This document shows, piece after piece, positions 46,728 to 54,648 of a stretch of DNA of 64,000 bases. Within the stretch, counting starts at the first letter, position 1. Each line of letters begins with the position of its first letter. The translations under genes were made by a program, and so were the position numbers. The notes below the pieces were generated by a model, which was not told where the DNA came from, made no database searches, and saw only the letters and a list, made by a program, of their open reading frames with translations. Source of the DNA: Desulfitobacterium chlororespirans DSM 11544 (GTDB lineage: Bacteria; Bacillota; Desulfitobacteriia; Desulfitobacteriales; Desulfitobacteriaceae); the NCBI RefSeq assembly GCF_900143285.1, contig NZ_FRDN01000005.1, forward strand, positions 157,362 through 221,361, read 5' to 3'.

Positions 46728-48641
46728 ATGAGTGAAACGGTTCTGGAGAAAACCGAAGGCCGGGTGAGTTATCACGATTCTGTGGAGGAGATGCTGGTCA
46801 GAATTCGTGAAGACGGGATGTCCAATGTCTTTGACCGCTATCAAGCCCAGGAAAAAATCCGCTGCAAATTTTGCCTGCAGGGTTTAACTTGCCAGCAATG
46901 TTCCCAAGGCCCTTGCCGAATCAATGAAAAAGGGGAACAGGATCGGGGCGTTTGCGGCATTGGTCCTGATGCTATGGCGATGCGCAAGCTGCTCCTGCAG
47001 AATATCATGGGAGCAGGTACATATAGCCACCATGCTTATGAAGCTTTTCGCACTCTGAAAGCTACCGGGGAGGGAAAAACCCCCTTTAAGATCAAGGAGC
47101 CGGAGAAACTCCAATGGATGTGTGAAAAACTGGGGATCGATACTGATCAGGATCTGAATAAGATGGCTATTCAATTGGCCGATCTATTGGAGCATCAGCA
47201 GCAGATCGGAGTAGAAGAGAAGAACCTGATGGTGGAAACCTTTGCGCCGAAGAAACGGAAACAAGTCTGGCGGGATTTAAATATTTACCCTGCCGGAACC
47301 GTTCATGAAGAGCAAAACTGCGTGGCCAGCTGCCTCACCAATGTGGACGGCAACTATGCCTCCCTGGCCTTGAAGGCCCTGCGCTTGGGTCTGGCGACGA
47401 TTTACAACTCCCAAATCGGGCTGGAAATGGTCCAGGATATTCTCTTTGGCACCCCTCAGCCCCATGAAGTGGATGTAGACTTAGGGATCATGTGCCCGGA
47501 GCATATTAACATTGTCTTTAATGGACATCAACCCTGGATTGGGGCGGCTATGATTGAAAGAGCCCGCTCTTCGGATGTGCAGGAAAAGGCCAGGGCAGCG
47601 GGTGCTAAAGGCCTGCGTGTGGTGGGTTCCATCGAAACCGGGCAGGAGCTTCTGCAGCGCTTTGAGATGGATGATGTCTTCGTAGGTTTGATGGGCAACT
47701 GGATGGCCATTGAGCCCTTGCTGGCCACCGGGACAGTGGATGTCCTGGCTATGGAAGAAAACTGCTCCCCTCCGGCTATCGATATGTATGCGGAGAAATA
47801 CCAGGCCACCCTGGCCTCTATCAGCACCATCATCGATATCCCCGGCTTACAGCATAAATTTCCTTACGATCCTTCGGAAACGGATAAAATCGTGGAGGCT
47901 TTGATCGATTTAGCTATTGATAATTTCAAGAAAAGAAAAGGCAAAGTCACTCCCAAGGTTCCTCAGTATAAGGCGAAAGCCATTGCCGGCTTCTCCACAG
48001 AAGCTGTCCTGGGCGCCTTGGGGAATAAGCTGGACCCCTTGGTGGAGGTGATTGCTGCCGGCAAGATCAAAGGCGTGGTGGCTCTGGCCAACTGTTCCAC
48101 CTTAAGGAATGGTCCCCAGGATTGGAATACGGTTAACCTGACGAAACAGCTGATCAAGAAGGATATTCTGGTCGTGGCCGGCGGATGCGGGAATCACGCC
48201 CTGGAAGTAGCCGGGCTTTGCAATTTGGACGCCATTAAGGAAGCCGGTTCCGGGCTGCAGGAGGTTTGCTCCGCTTTAAAAATTCCTCCGGTGCTGAGCT
48301 TTGGCACCTGTACCGATACGGGACGAATCAGCATGCTGGTTACCGCCCTGGCGGATCATCTGGATGTGGATATCCCCCAGCTTCCCATCGCTGTCACGGC
48401 TCCGGAATGGATGGAGCAAAAAGCGACTATCGACGGTGTCTTTGCCGTAGCTTATGGAGCCTATACCCATCTCTCCCCCACACCCTTTATAACGGGTGCT
48501 CCACAGCTTGTTAAGCTCCTGACCGAAGATGTGGAAGGACTGACTGGCGGCAAAGTGGCGGTAGGGGATGATCCTGTGGAAGTGGCCAATGCTATCGAGG
48601 CCCATATCGTGGCGAAGCGCAAAGGGCTGGGCTTGCATTAA
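46728..48641 (+). CDS. cooS: Carbon monoxide dehydrogenase catalytic subunit
   Basis: A 637-residue Ni-Fe CO dehydrogenase (CooS). Cluster-binding cysteines are clustered near residue 46-62 (KFCLQGLTCQQCSQGPCRI), with further ligands in the C-cluster region, e.g. CPEHINIVFNGHQPW and VVAGGCGNHALEV. It oxidises CO to CO2 or reduces CO2. No CooF or acetyl-CoA synthase subunit lies next to it, so it is a standalone type and its partner must be elsewhere. Start ATG 46728 after ataaggagtg; 1.9 kb, followed by an Fe-S-type Crp/Fnr regulator. Confidence 0.97.
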   Translation: MSETVLEKTEGRVSYHDSVEEMLVRIREDGMSNVFDRYQAQEKIRCKFCLQGLTCQQCSQGPCRINEKGEQDRGVCGIGPDAMAMRKLLLQNIMGAGTYSHHAYEAFRTLKATGEGKTPFKIKEPEKLQWMCEKLGIDTDQDLNKMAIQLADLLEHQQQIGVEEKNLMVETFAPKKRKQVWRDLNIYPAGTVHEEQNCVASCLTNVDGNYASLALKALRLGLATIYNSQIGLEMVQDILFGTPQPHEVDVDLGIMCPEHINIVFNGHQPWIGAAMIERARSSDVQEKARAAGAKGLRVVGSIETGQELLQRFEMDDVFVGLMGNWMAIEPLLATGTVDVLAMEENCSPPAIDMYAEKYQATLASISTIIDIPGLQHKFPYDPSETDKIVEALIDLAIDNFKKRKGKVTPKVPQYKAKAIAGFSTEAVLGALGNKLDPLVEVIAAGKIKGVVALANCSTLRNGPQDWNTVNLTKQLIKKDILVVAGGCGNHALEVAGLCNLDAIKEAGSGLQEVCSALKIPPVLSFGTCTDTGRISMLVTALADHLDVDIPQLPIAVTAPEWMEQKATIDGVFAVAYGAYTHLSPTPFITGAPQLVKLLTEDVEGLTGGKVAVGDDPVEVANAIEAHIVAKRKGLGLH

Positions 48642-48659
48642 GAAGAAAAGTATGGAAAC

Positions 48660-48685
48660 GCCGGCCCATGGGCCGGCGCTTCTTA
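48660..48685 (+). terminator. Palindromic terminator-like hairpin
   Basis: The 20-bp perfect palindrome cgccggcccatgggccggcg followed by cttctta. A strong stem with a weak T-run. Confidence 0.65.
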
Positions 48686-48822
48686 TGGGCATGGCAATCT
48701 GCAAGCAAAAGATCACATGCTTAATAAGCAGTAAAGGAGAATCGCCTTAGTCTCGCGAATAATTAGAACATACCGAGGGATTATAGCATTGAATCTAAAT
48801 ATGGAATTAAGGGAGCATATCC

Positions 48823-49542
48823 ATGAAATCTTGTACTGCTTGCCATAGCTGTGGATGCCATTCTGAAGGGCAATTCTGCGCTGCGAAGGCTCCTATATTT
48901 TCTATGCTTGCCGATGAACAGCTGGCGATGATCAGCGGCTTGATTACACGGCGACGTTATAAAAAGGGCCAGGTCCTTTTCTTCGAAGGGGATGTCTCGG
49001 ATAAGTTCTACATCATCAATCATGGAAAAATCAAGACTTTTAAACATACCAGAGAGGGTAAGGAGCAAATCCTCTATATTCTTACTGAAGGCGACTTTAT
49101 CGGTGACCTGAGCCTTCTCAAGAAGAGCGCCTTTCCATATAATGCCGAGGCCTTGGAGGATGTCGGTGTCTGCACGCTGTCCAAAGATGATCTGGATAGA
49201 ATCTTAAAAGAAAATCCGGAGATTTGTTTAAAAATCCTGGAGAGTGTTCATGATCGCCTTGTCAATCTTGAGAACTTGGTTCAGACCTTGAGCACCAAGG
49301 ATGTGGAGGCCAGAATCGCCGGCTTGTTATTCAATTTTTCTAAGAATTTTGGAGAACATAAGGACGGCAAAGTCATGCTCAATATAGCTCTGACCCGGGA
49401 GGAGATGGCCAATTTTATCGGAGTGACCCGGGAGACCATGAGCCGTAAGCTATCCGGAATGCAGGATGAAGGAATCCTGGAATTGGTCGGCAATAAGCGC
49501 ATTATCATCAACCGTCTCCAAGATTTAGAAGCGATGATGTAA
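48823..49542 (+). CDS. Crp/Fnr family regulator with N-terminal cysteine cluster
   Basis: A 239-residue protein. Its first 20 residues contain five cysteines (SCTACHSCGCHSEGQFCAAK), which may hold an FNR-like Fe-S cluster. The CRP effector domain is next (RRYKKGQVLFFEGDVSDKFY, IINHGKIKTFKHTREGKEQI). The C-terminal HTH has the recognition helix VTRETMSRKLSGMQ. Effector is unknown: O2/redox, CO or another ligand is possible. It follows cooS and may control it. Start ATG 48823. Confidence 0.9.
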   Translation: MKSCTACHSCGCHSEGQFCAAKAPIFSMLADEQLAMISGLITRRRYKKGQVLFFEGDVSDKFYIINHGKIKTFKHTREGKEQILYILTEGDFIGDLSLLKKSAFPYNAEALEDVGVCTLSKDDLDRILKENPEICLKILESVHDRLVNLENLVQTLSTKDVEARIAGLLFNFSKNFGEHKDGKVMLNIALTREEMANFIGVTRETMSRKLSGMQDEGILELVGNKRIIINRLQDLEAMM

Positions 49543-49576
49543 TATAGAGGGTATATAGGGGGCAATAGTTTTTAAA

Positions 49577-49734
49577 GCAGTGCTGTGATTCCAAACGGAA
49601 GGGCGGCGCTTTTTTGTTGCTTTTTTAATTTTGAAAAGAATATTTTGTTCCCCAGATATTTAGGTTAATCTTACTAGAAAAATGCTTCCTTAAAGGGTAA
49701 AGTGATGAAGGCTGCGCCCTGGGGAAGCATTTTG
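49577..49734 (+). terminator. Terminator region after the Crp/Fnr gene
   Basis: A stem agtgctg...cggcgct (49577-49608) with a long T-run closes the regulator gene. A second hairpin, aatgcttcc / ggaagcatt (49681-49732), follows just before the exporter promoter. Confidence 0.65.
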
Positions 49735-49747
49735 CCTATAAAAGTTG

Positions 49748-49776
49748 TTGACAGGGAATTCTAGGAATTGTATACT
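49748..49776 (+). promoter_or_regulatory. Strong promoter of the MFS exporter leader
   Basis: TTGACA (49748-49753), exactly 17 bp, then TATACT (49771-49776). Transcription begins near 49783, giving a leader of about 300 bases before the exporter ATG. Confidence 0.85.
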
Positions 49777-49836
49777 GGATACAGTTTTCGATGCATGGAA
49801 AACTTTACTATTGGCAATGTCAGAAAGGAGGTCGTG

Positions 49837-49920
49837 ATGATGACTATGTTGCTCATTCAAGCTAATGATTATGTTGTAAATCCTGTAATTTCATCCGCGG
49901 CCTGGGACTACCCTATTTGA
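49837..49920 (+). CDS. Leader peptide of the exporter attenuator
   Basis: A 27-codon open reading frame with an excellent aaaggagg ribosome site (49824-49831) and spacing of 5 bases. It would encode MMTMLLIQANDYVVNPVI, then SSAAWDYPI, and it stops at 49920, 36 bases before a terminator hairpin. Its position between a strong promoter and a terminator is typical of ribosome-stalling leader peptides such as those of drug-resistance genes. The GTG at 49834 is an alternative start. Translation is inferred. Confidence 0.75.
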   Translation: MMTMLLIQANDYVVNPVISSAAWDYPI

Positions 49921-49956
49921 CCATTGCTTCTTAAAATAACGGAAATGGACTATGGG

Positions 49957-49990
49957 GTCACGGGCTATGTCCGTGACTTTGCTTTTTTAC
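49957..49990 (+). terminator. Attenuator terminator
   Basis: The 7-bp stem gtcacgg (49957-49963) / ccgtgac (49971-49977), extendable inward by G-U and C-G pairs, is followed by tttgctttttt. Alternative pairing tgacc (49918-49922, including the leader stop codon) with ggtca (49956-49960) would prevent it. Confidence 0.75.
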
Positions 49991-50022
49991 TTTATTAATG
50001 TATTTTAATTGATGTATTCGGC

Positions 50023-50062
50023 AAGCCACGGTATCCTCTGTTGGGAGGAGTCCGTGGCTTTA
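50023..50062 (+). terminator. Second leader hairpin
   Basis: aagccacgg (50023-50031) pairs with ccgtggctt (50052-50060); inner tcct/agga pairing extends it. A short T-rich tail follows. It lies immediately before the exporter ribosome site (50071-50080). Confidence 0.65.
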
Positions 50063-50089
50063 TTGATTGACGGAAGAGAGAGAACGAAG

Positions 50090-51343
50090 ATGTCAGTATT
50101 ACGAACGATGCTTAATCCTTACCGAGGTATGCCCAAAGAAATCTATGTTATTTTTATTGCCCGGATTATCAATGCTATCGGGGCCTTTGTAGCTCCGCTG
50201 ATGACCATCATCATGACGCAAAGCATCGGCTTATCTGAGGGAAAGGCGGGGTTTTATCTCAGTCTCTCCGGGGGAGTCAGCCTGATGGCCGCTCTTTGCG
50301 GAGGGAAGCTTGTGGATCGCTTTGGAAGAAAAAGAGTTATTCTCCTGTTTTCAGGTTCAGCTGTGTTGGTCTTTTTTCGGATTGGGTTTATGGAGCCTTC
50401 TTTGACGATGATTCATCTGATCATCTTGGCAGGTGCCTTAAATTCGACCACAAAACCTGCTTATGATTCATTGATTGCCGACCTGACGACTCCAGCCAAT
50501 CGGAGTGGAGCTTATGCCTTGTCTTATATGGGCTGGAACATTGGCTTCGCCATTGGGCCTGTTTTGGGAGGATTTCTTTATCGGCATCATCTGCCCTGGG
50601 TCTTTATAGGAGAAGGTATGGCGATTTTTATGTCTCTGGTCCTGATCGCCACCTTTATCAAGGAGACCCTGGAGAAGGCCCATGAAGAGATTCAGGATGA
50701 AGAACGCTATCTGGAGCGCAGGGTGGAAGGTTCCATCTTTAAGGTGATTAGGCTGCGGCCTTTGCTCATTTGCTTTGCCCTGATCGTATTTGGTTATAAT
50801 TTCACCTATTCCCAATGGTCCTTTATGCTGCCTATGCAGGTCATGAAGAATTATCCAGTCATAGGATCGCAGTATTTTGGGTTTTTGGCGGCTTTTAATG
50901 GTCTGATCGTGATCATCTTTACCCCGATCATCACGCGATTGGCCGGGCATCTGCCCTACCTTCGCCGGGGGATCATGGGCGGAATTCTTTATGCTGTGGG
51001 CTTCGGCATGATTGGGGTGCTGAACTCTCTGGAATGGTTATTCCTATGGGCGTTTATCTTTACTCTTGGCGAGATTATTATGGCTATTACGGTAGTTCCT
51101 TTTACTGTGGATAATACTCCGGCCTCCCACAGAGGGAGGATGATTTCGACTATGGCTATTATTGAGGATTCAGGGTATACCTTAGGCCCGCTGGGAATGG
51201 GAATCGCCTTGAGTTATATCAGTATGGAAACAGGATGGCTGGCCTTGGGAGCTTCGACTCTGGTCTTCACCCTATTGATGAAACGATTGGAACACCGGGA
51301 AAAAAACATAGCCGGGAAGACAATGAAGGTGATGGCCAAGTAG
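50090..51343 (+). CDS. MFS family exporter
   Basis: A 417-residue MFS transporter with twelve predicted membrane segments. The loop 2-3 motif reads GGKLVDRFGRKR, with the arginine-type RxGRR variant of DHA1 drug exporters. It resembles YfmO/multidrug-type exporters more than sugar permeases. The ATG at 50090 has a gaagagaga site; the longer reading from 50009 overlaps the leader hairpin. A leader peptide with attenuator upstream suggests induction by a translation-inhibiting antibiotic (inference). Confidence 0.88.
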   Translation: MSVLRTMLNPYRGMPKEIYVIFIARIINAIGAFVAPLMTIIMTQSIGLSEGKAGFYLSLSGGVSLMAALCGGKLVDRFGRKRVILLFSGSAVLVFFRIGFMEPSLTMIHLIILAGALNSTTKPAYDSLIADLTTPANRSGAYALSYMGWNIGFAIGPVLGGFLYRHHLPWVFIGEGMAIFMSLVLIATFIKETLEKAHEEIQDEERYLERRVEGSIFKVIRLRPLLICFALIVFGYNFTYSQWSFMLPMQVMKNYPVIGSQYFGFLAAFNGLIVIIFTPIITRLAGHLPYLRRGIMGGILYAVGFGMIGVLNSLEWLFLWAFIFTLGEIIMAITVVPFTVDNTPASHRGRMISTMAIIEDSGYTLGPLGMGIALSYISMETGWLALGASTLVFTLLMKRLEHREKNIAGKTMKVMAK

Positions 51344-51386
51344 AAAGCGCTGACGCGCTGAACAAGGAATAGGGGTTCACAGATCA

Positions 51387-51447
51387 AAAATTCGGCCGTT
51401 TTGGATTGACTCATCTAGCTGAGCCGATCTCAAAACGGCCGAATTTT
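51387..51447. terminator. Bidirectional terminator
   Basis: The arms aaaattcggccgtttt (51387-51402) and aaaacggccgaatttt (51432-51447) are perfect inverted 16-mers between the convergent exporter and nuclease genes. Confidence 0.88.
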
Positions 51448-51478
51448 CATTTGCTCTAAGATTGGGGGAGAAATTGAG

Positions 51479-52345
51479 TCAATGTAACTTACTGATTTCT
51501 TCTTCGGTTAGGCCTGTAGCTTTAACAATATCAGATAAGGGCAGTTTCATTTTTAATAATTTCAGCGCTATCTCATTGTTTGCCTGAGCCTTACCCTCAG
51601 CGATACCTTTAGCTATACCTTCAGCTACGCCTTCTTCCTTAGCGCCCTCAATGGCGGAGACATGATCCAGCAAGGCCTTCTCACGCATTTCATAGAGATA
51701 GCGTTCTTTGTCTTGTTTTAAAAAGATTTCTTCAGCCGTCAGTGCTTTGCGAATAGCTGGTTCACTCATGGCGATCTCCTCCATTTCTTGTGGATTGGTA
51801 TTGGAAAGGTACATAAGCCATTTGTCTAAACGTGTTTTGGGTTTGACGCTGAGCGCCTTCCATTTGGATAGCTCCAGGAAATGAATTTCCAAGTCCCGGT
51901 TCAGCCTATGTCCTGAATGTACTTCATAGAGTGAAAACATGCTGTGATATCTTTGACTATCGGGAAGAAAGTCAAAATTTAGGACATTGACGGTAATAGT
52001 ACGTGATAAGTCTTTATAGCGCTGACCTTTTTGGAGCTGACCCTGATAAAGCTTAGCCCAGTAATAGAGGGTCCGCTTATCAATGTCGTATTGGTTGGCA
52101 ATCTGTACCTCAATATTGATGATACTGCCATCGTTCCCTTTGCCGAGAATATCTAGTCTGGATAATTTATCATGTATATGCTCCGGATCAAGCTCGCGTT
52201 CAGCTAAGGTGATGTCAGCCAGTTCATCTTGCCCATTCGGAGATAAGACAGAATTAAGGAAGCTCAGTAAGATTTCTTTATTTTCCGGTCGCCCAAACAC
52301 CCATTTGAATAAATAATCGTTGATACGGTTAAGGTTCCAGTCCAT
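51479..52345 (-). CDS. Rpn family recombination-promoting nuclease / putative transposase
   Basis: A 288-residue protein of the PD-(D/E)XK nuclease transposase family (Rpn, formerly YhgA-like). Key parts are MDWNLNRINDYLFKWVFGRP, then IINIEVQIANQYDIDKRTLY with the catalytic E-x-Q. The C-terminus has the ExGxAEGxAKGxAEGK heptad-like tail common in the family. It may cut DNA and promote RecA-independent recombination. Start 52345. No inverted-repeat ends are visible, so it is not an autonomous insertion sequence. Confidence 0.9.
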   Translation of the reverse strand: MDWNLNRINDYLFKWVFGRPENKEILLSFLNSVLSPNGQDELADITLAERELDPEHIHDKLSRLDILGKGNDGSIINIEVQIANQYDIDKRTLYYWAKLYQGQLQKGQRYKDLSRTITVNVLNFDFLPDSQRYHSMFSLYEVHSGHRLNRDLEIHFLELSKWKALSVKPKTRLDKWLMYLSNTNPQEMEEIAMSEPAIRKALTAEEIFLKQDKERYLYEMREKALLDHVSAIEGAKEEGVAEGIAKGIAEGKAQANNEIALKLLKMKLPLSDIVKATGLTEEEISKLH

Positions 52346-52459
52346 AGTTAATCCCCCTCGCTATAGCTATATTATACCAGATATTCTCAAAAAAGCTAGA
52401 TTAGGCCCCAGGGGAGGGATGACCGAGGGGATGTCGGAATCGCCTTGAGGCGCCGGCCG

Positions 52460-52800
52460 TTATAGAGTTTTGGCAAGAAAATGGTGAAGCACTGATACGT
52501 TTTCTTGAATTTGTTCATGGCTTAAATGACCATATCCAACAAGAAGTTTATCTGTATGGCTATTTTTTATAGAGTAGTAAGGCATTACAGGAGATATCCT
52601 TATGCCTGCATTCATACATAAACGTATCTTCAAATTTCCTCCCCGGAAACTGGAGTGCCACATGAAGGCCGGAGGCATCTCCCCAGGGTTGTACAGAACT
52701 GCCAAATACAGCCGCAATGGAACTTAACAGTATGTCTCTTTTTTCACCGTATATTCCCCGGTATTGAAGCGGAGTACATCGAAAAAAACTTTAGAAAGCT
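52460..52800 (-). pseudogene. Frameshifted C-terminal fragment of a MocR/GntR-type regulator
   Basis: Two frames on the minus strand join into a C-terminal MocR aminotransferase-like region. One frame (about 52800 to 52610) reads LQYRGIYGEKRDILLSSI, AAVFGSSVQPWGDASGLHV and ALQFPGRKFEDTFMYE. Another (about 52610 to 52460) reads GIRISPVMPYYSI, then KLLVGYGHLSHEQIQENVSV and ends at KTL. A frameshift near 52600-52620 separates them, and the HTH and PLP-lysine portion are gone. Confidence 0.7.
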
Positions 52801-52885
52801 GGAAAAAGCTATTAGGGATATGGCGCCCTCTTCTAAAGCAGAGTTGTTGCAGGTTTTTGATAAGATTCGCGAAAACGAAATTTAA
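52764..52885 (+). pseudogene. Possible C-terminal remnant of another regulator
   Basis: The last 40 residues of a frame ending at 52885 (EAEYIEKNFRKLEKAIRDMA, then SSKAELLQVFDKIRENEI) look like a helical C-terminus of an HTH regulator such as MarR. There is no start codon with a ribosome site. It abuts the MocR fragment, so a deletion or rearrangement joined two remnants. Low certainty. Confidence 0.35.
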
Positions 52886-53286
52886 ACCCACATAGGCCGG
52901 CGCTTTTTTTTCAAAGTATAGTCAGGGTTAATGGAACATTTTGCTATGGAATTCATATAGTGTATTAAGGATGTTCTGAATTTGACCATTAAGAAAAACA
53001 TAGCGCAAAAGCAGCAAAGAAAGGGTCAAAGAGAGATAGAGTGTACAAAATGGGGCGAAAAATCCAGAATCTGAAACGTTTCAGATTTTGAAGAAAGTGA
53101 AAAGGCCCAAGGAGCAAGAGCACTATAAAAATGGGGTAAACATTCTAAAATCATCAACGTTGAAGATTTTGGAAAAAGTGAAAAGAGATGTCGCCGGCTA
53201 TGGATAAAGCCGTTGGCGACACCCCTGAGTAAGGATAGTATAGGCGGATTCAGTATAGCGATACTTATACTTATGCTATGAGTGGG
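52886..53286. repeat. Spacer with two imperfect 58-bp direct repeats
   Basis: 53047-53104 and 53128-53185 match at 45 of 58 positions and are offset by 81 bp. Each is centred on a palindrome: aatctgaaacgtttcagatt (53068-53087, perfect) and a similar one around tcaacgttga (53154-53163). Both have a central CG like LacI-family operators. A hairpin tgtcgcc/ggcgaca follows (53189-53221). No gene is seen. Confidence 0.6.
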
Positions 53287-54177
53287 TTAGTCCGCTTTTT
53301 TTACTTCAATACCGGCAAGTTTTTCATAATACTGAACTAAGGCGCTATGATCCTGGTGATCCAGATCATAGCTTTTTAAAGTCTGCATCATTTCCATGAC
53401 GGTCGCTGTTATGGGCAGGGGAGAGCCGATATCATGGCCGGTCTCCATAACATTGTTAAGGTCTTTGATATGAAGGTTGATGCGGAACCCTGGATCAAAG
53501 CGGCGCTCAAGCATCATCGGCCCTTTGGCATCCAGTACGGTGCTGCCTGCTAATCCGCCCCGAATAGCTTTGTAAACCGTTTCCGGATTGGCCCCGGCTT
53601 TGGTGGCCAGGGTCAAAGCCTCAGATACTGCAGCAATATTCACGGCCACGATGATCTGATTGGCCAGCTTCGTAACATTGCCGGCACCGACATCACCGCA
53701 AAGGACTGCTGAAGAGCCCATGGCTTTTAAGACAGGCAGGAACTCCTCAAAGTCTTCGGACTTTCCGCCGACCATAATGGAAAGGGTACCGTCGATGGCT
53801 TTAGGCTCACCACCGCTTACCGGTGCATCCATAAAGCGAACGTTCTTTTCCGCAAGCTTTTGAGCCACTTCCTGGCTGGCTCCGGGAGCAATGGAACTCA
53901 TATCGATGACCATAGCACCTGGCTGCGCTCCCTCCAGGACTCCGTTAGGTCCCAGAATGACTTCCTTCACTTGGGGCGAGTTGGGCAGCATAGTAATGAT
54001 CAATGGGCAGCGCTCAGCCACATCTTTAGGAGATGTCCCGGCTTCTGCACCGGCCTCAACGCATTCCTGGACGGCTTTGGGGCTGCGATTATAAACCACC
54101 ACTTCATGACCCGCCTTAAGCAGGTTCAAGCTCATGGGCTTCCCCATAATACCAAGTCCGATGAATCCAATTTTCAT
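53287..54177 (-). CDS. glxR: Tartronate semialdehyde reductase (2-hydroxy-3-oxopropionate reductase)
   Basis: A 296-residue beta-hydroxyacid dehydrogenase. The NAD-binding start is KIGFIGLGIMGKPMSLNLLKAG; the substrate motif FMDAPVSGGEPKAIDGTLSI and the catalytic-lysine segment GAGNVTKLANQIIVAVNIAA (about 165-184) follow. It reduces tartronate semialdehyde to D-glycerate. Location in the allantoin locus, after the isomerase-like and carboligase genes, supports this specificity over 3-hydroxyisobutyrate. Start ATG 54177 with a caggaggta site. Confidence 0.93.
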   Translation of the reverse strand: MKIGFIGLGIMGKPMSLNLLKAGHEVVVYNRSPKAVQECVEAGAEAGTSPKDVAERCPLIITMLPNSPQVKEVILGPNGVLEGAQPGAMVIDMSSIAPGASQEVAQKLAEKNVRFMDAPVSGGEPKAIDGTLSIMVGGKSEDFEEFLPVLKAMGSSAVLCGDVGAGNVTKLANQIIVAVNIAAVSEALTLATKAGANPETVYKAIRGGLAGSTVLDAKGPMMLERRFDPGFRINLHIKDLNNVMETGHDIGSPLPITATVMEMMQTLKSYDLDHQDHSALVQYYEKLAGIEVKKAD

Positions 54178-54648
54178 GTGAATACCTCCTGTGTAAAAGT
54201 TATTGGAAGAACGAAAGGTTTGCTCGGGTCACCGACCATGCCGCCTCAAGCGGCGTCGGTAAAGACGGAAAAAGCAGCTCAGGTCAAATAACTTGCCCCA
54301 CATTTCCCACAAAGTCCTGCTCGCTCAGACCCGAAAAGCAGCCCAAGGATTTTGATTTACAGCAGGAAAGCGAATTTAAGCGAGCGGAAACAAAACTTCG
54401 CGAAAAGCCTGCAGCGGAGAAAGGTTGGAAACAGGACGTTTCCAACCGCCCATTGAGCATGGAGCGATTTGGGCACGAAACCCGGGCGAGGGTTTCGCCC
54501 AAGCCGCCACGCAGCTGAGACTACTTAGCGGCGCAGGTGCACCTTTCGGAGCGGAGGGCTTGAGCGTTAGTTTTGTCCGCGCAGCTTATGGAGCGACCGC
54601 TGTAAACAAAATCCTGGAGAATTTGCCTGGAGACCTTGCTTGCAGGCC
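54178..54648. other. Hairpin-rich intergenic element
   Basis: About 470 bases without a believable gene and richer in GC than most spacers here. Stable stems: accgac...gtcggt with inner ccgc/gcgg (54231-54260); ggttggaaac / gtttccaacc (54423-54447); cgaaaccc / gggtttcg inside ttggg/cccaa (54469-54502); and a long stem of tttt­gt...acaaaa type (about 54567-54613). The minus-strand frame at 54284-54502 spans several of these stems and is not considered coding. It may be a repeated structured element. Confidence 0.6.

Noticed and set aside
51479-52345. Rpn gene as an insertion sequence
   Set aside because: No terminal inverted repeats or target-site duplication were seen around it.
53041-53190. 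CRISPR-like spacing of the two 58-bp repeats
   Set aside because: Only two diverged copies, and spacer length and repeat symmetry do not match a CRISPR array; no cas genes.
54284-54502. Minus-strand 72-residue frame in the spacer between glxR and hyi
   Set aside because: It crosses several strong hairpins, has no ribosome site and has an amino-acid composition unlike real proteins.
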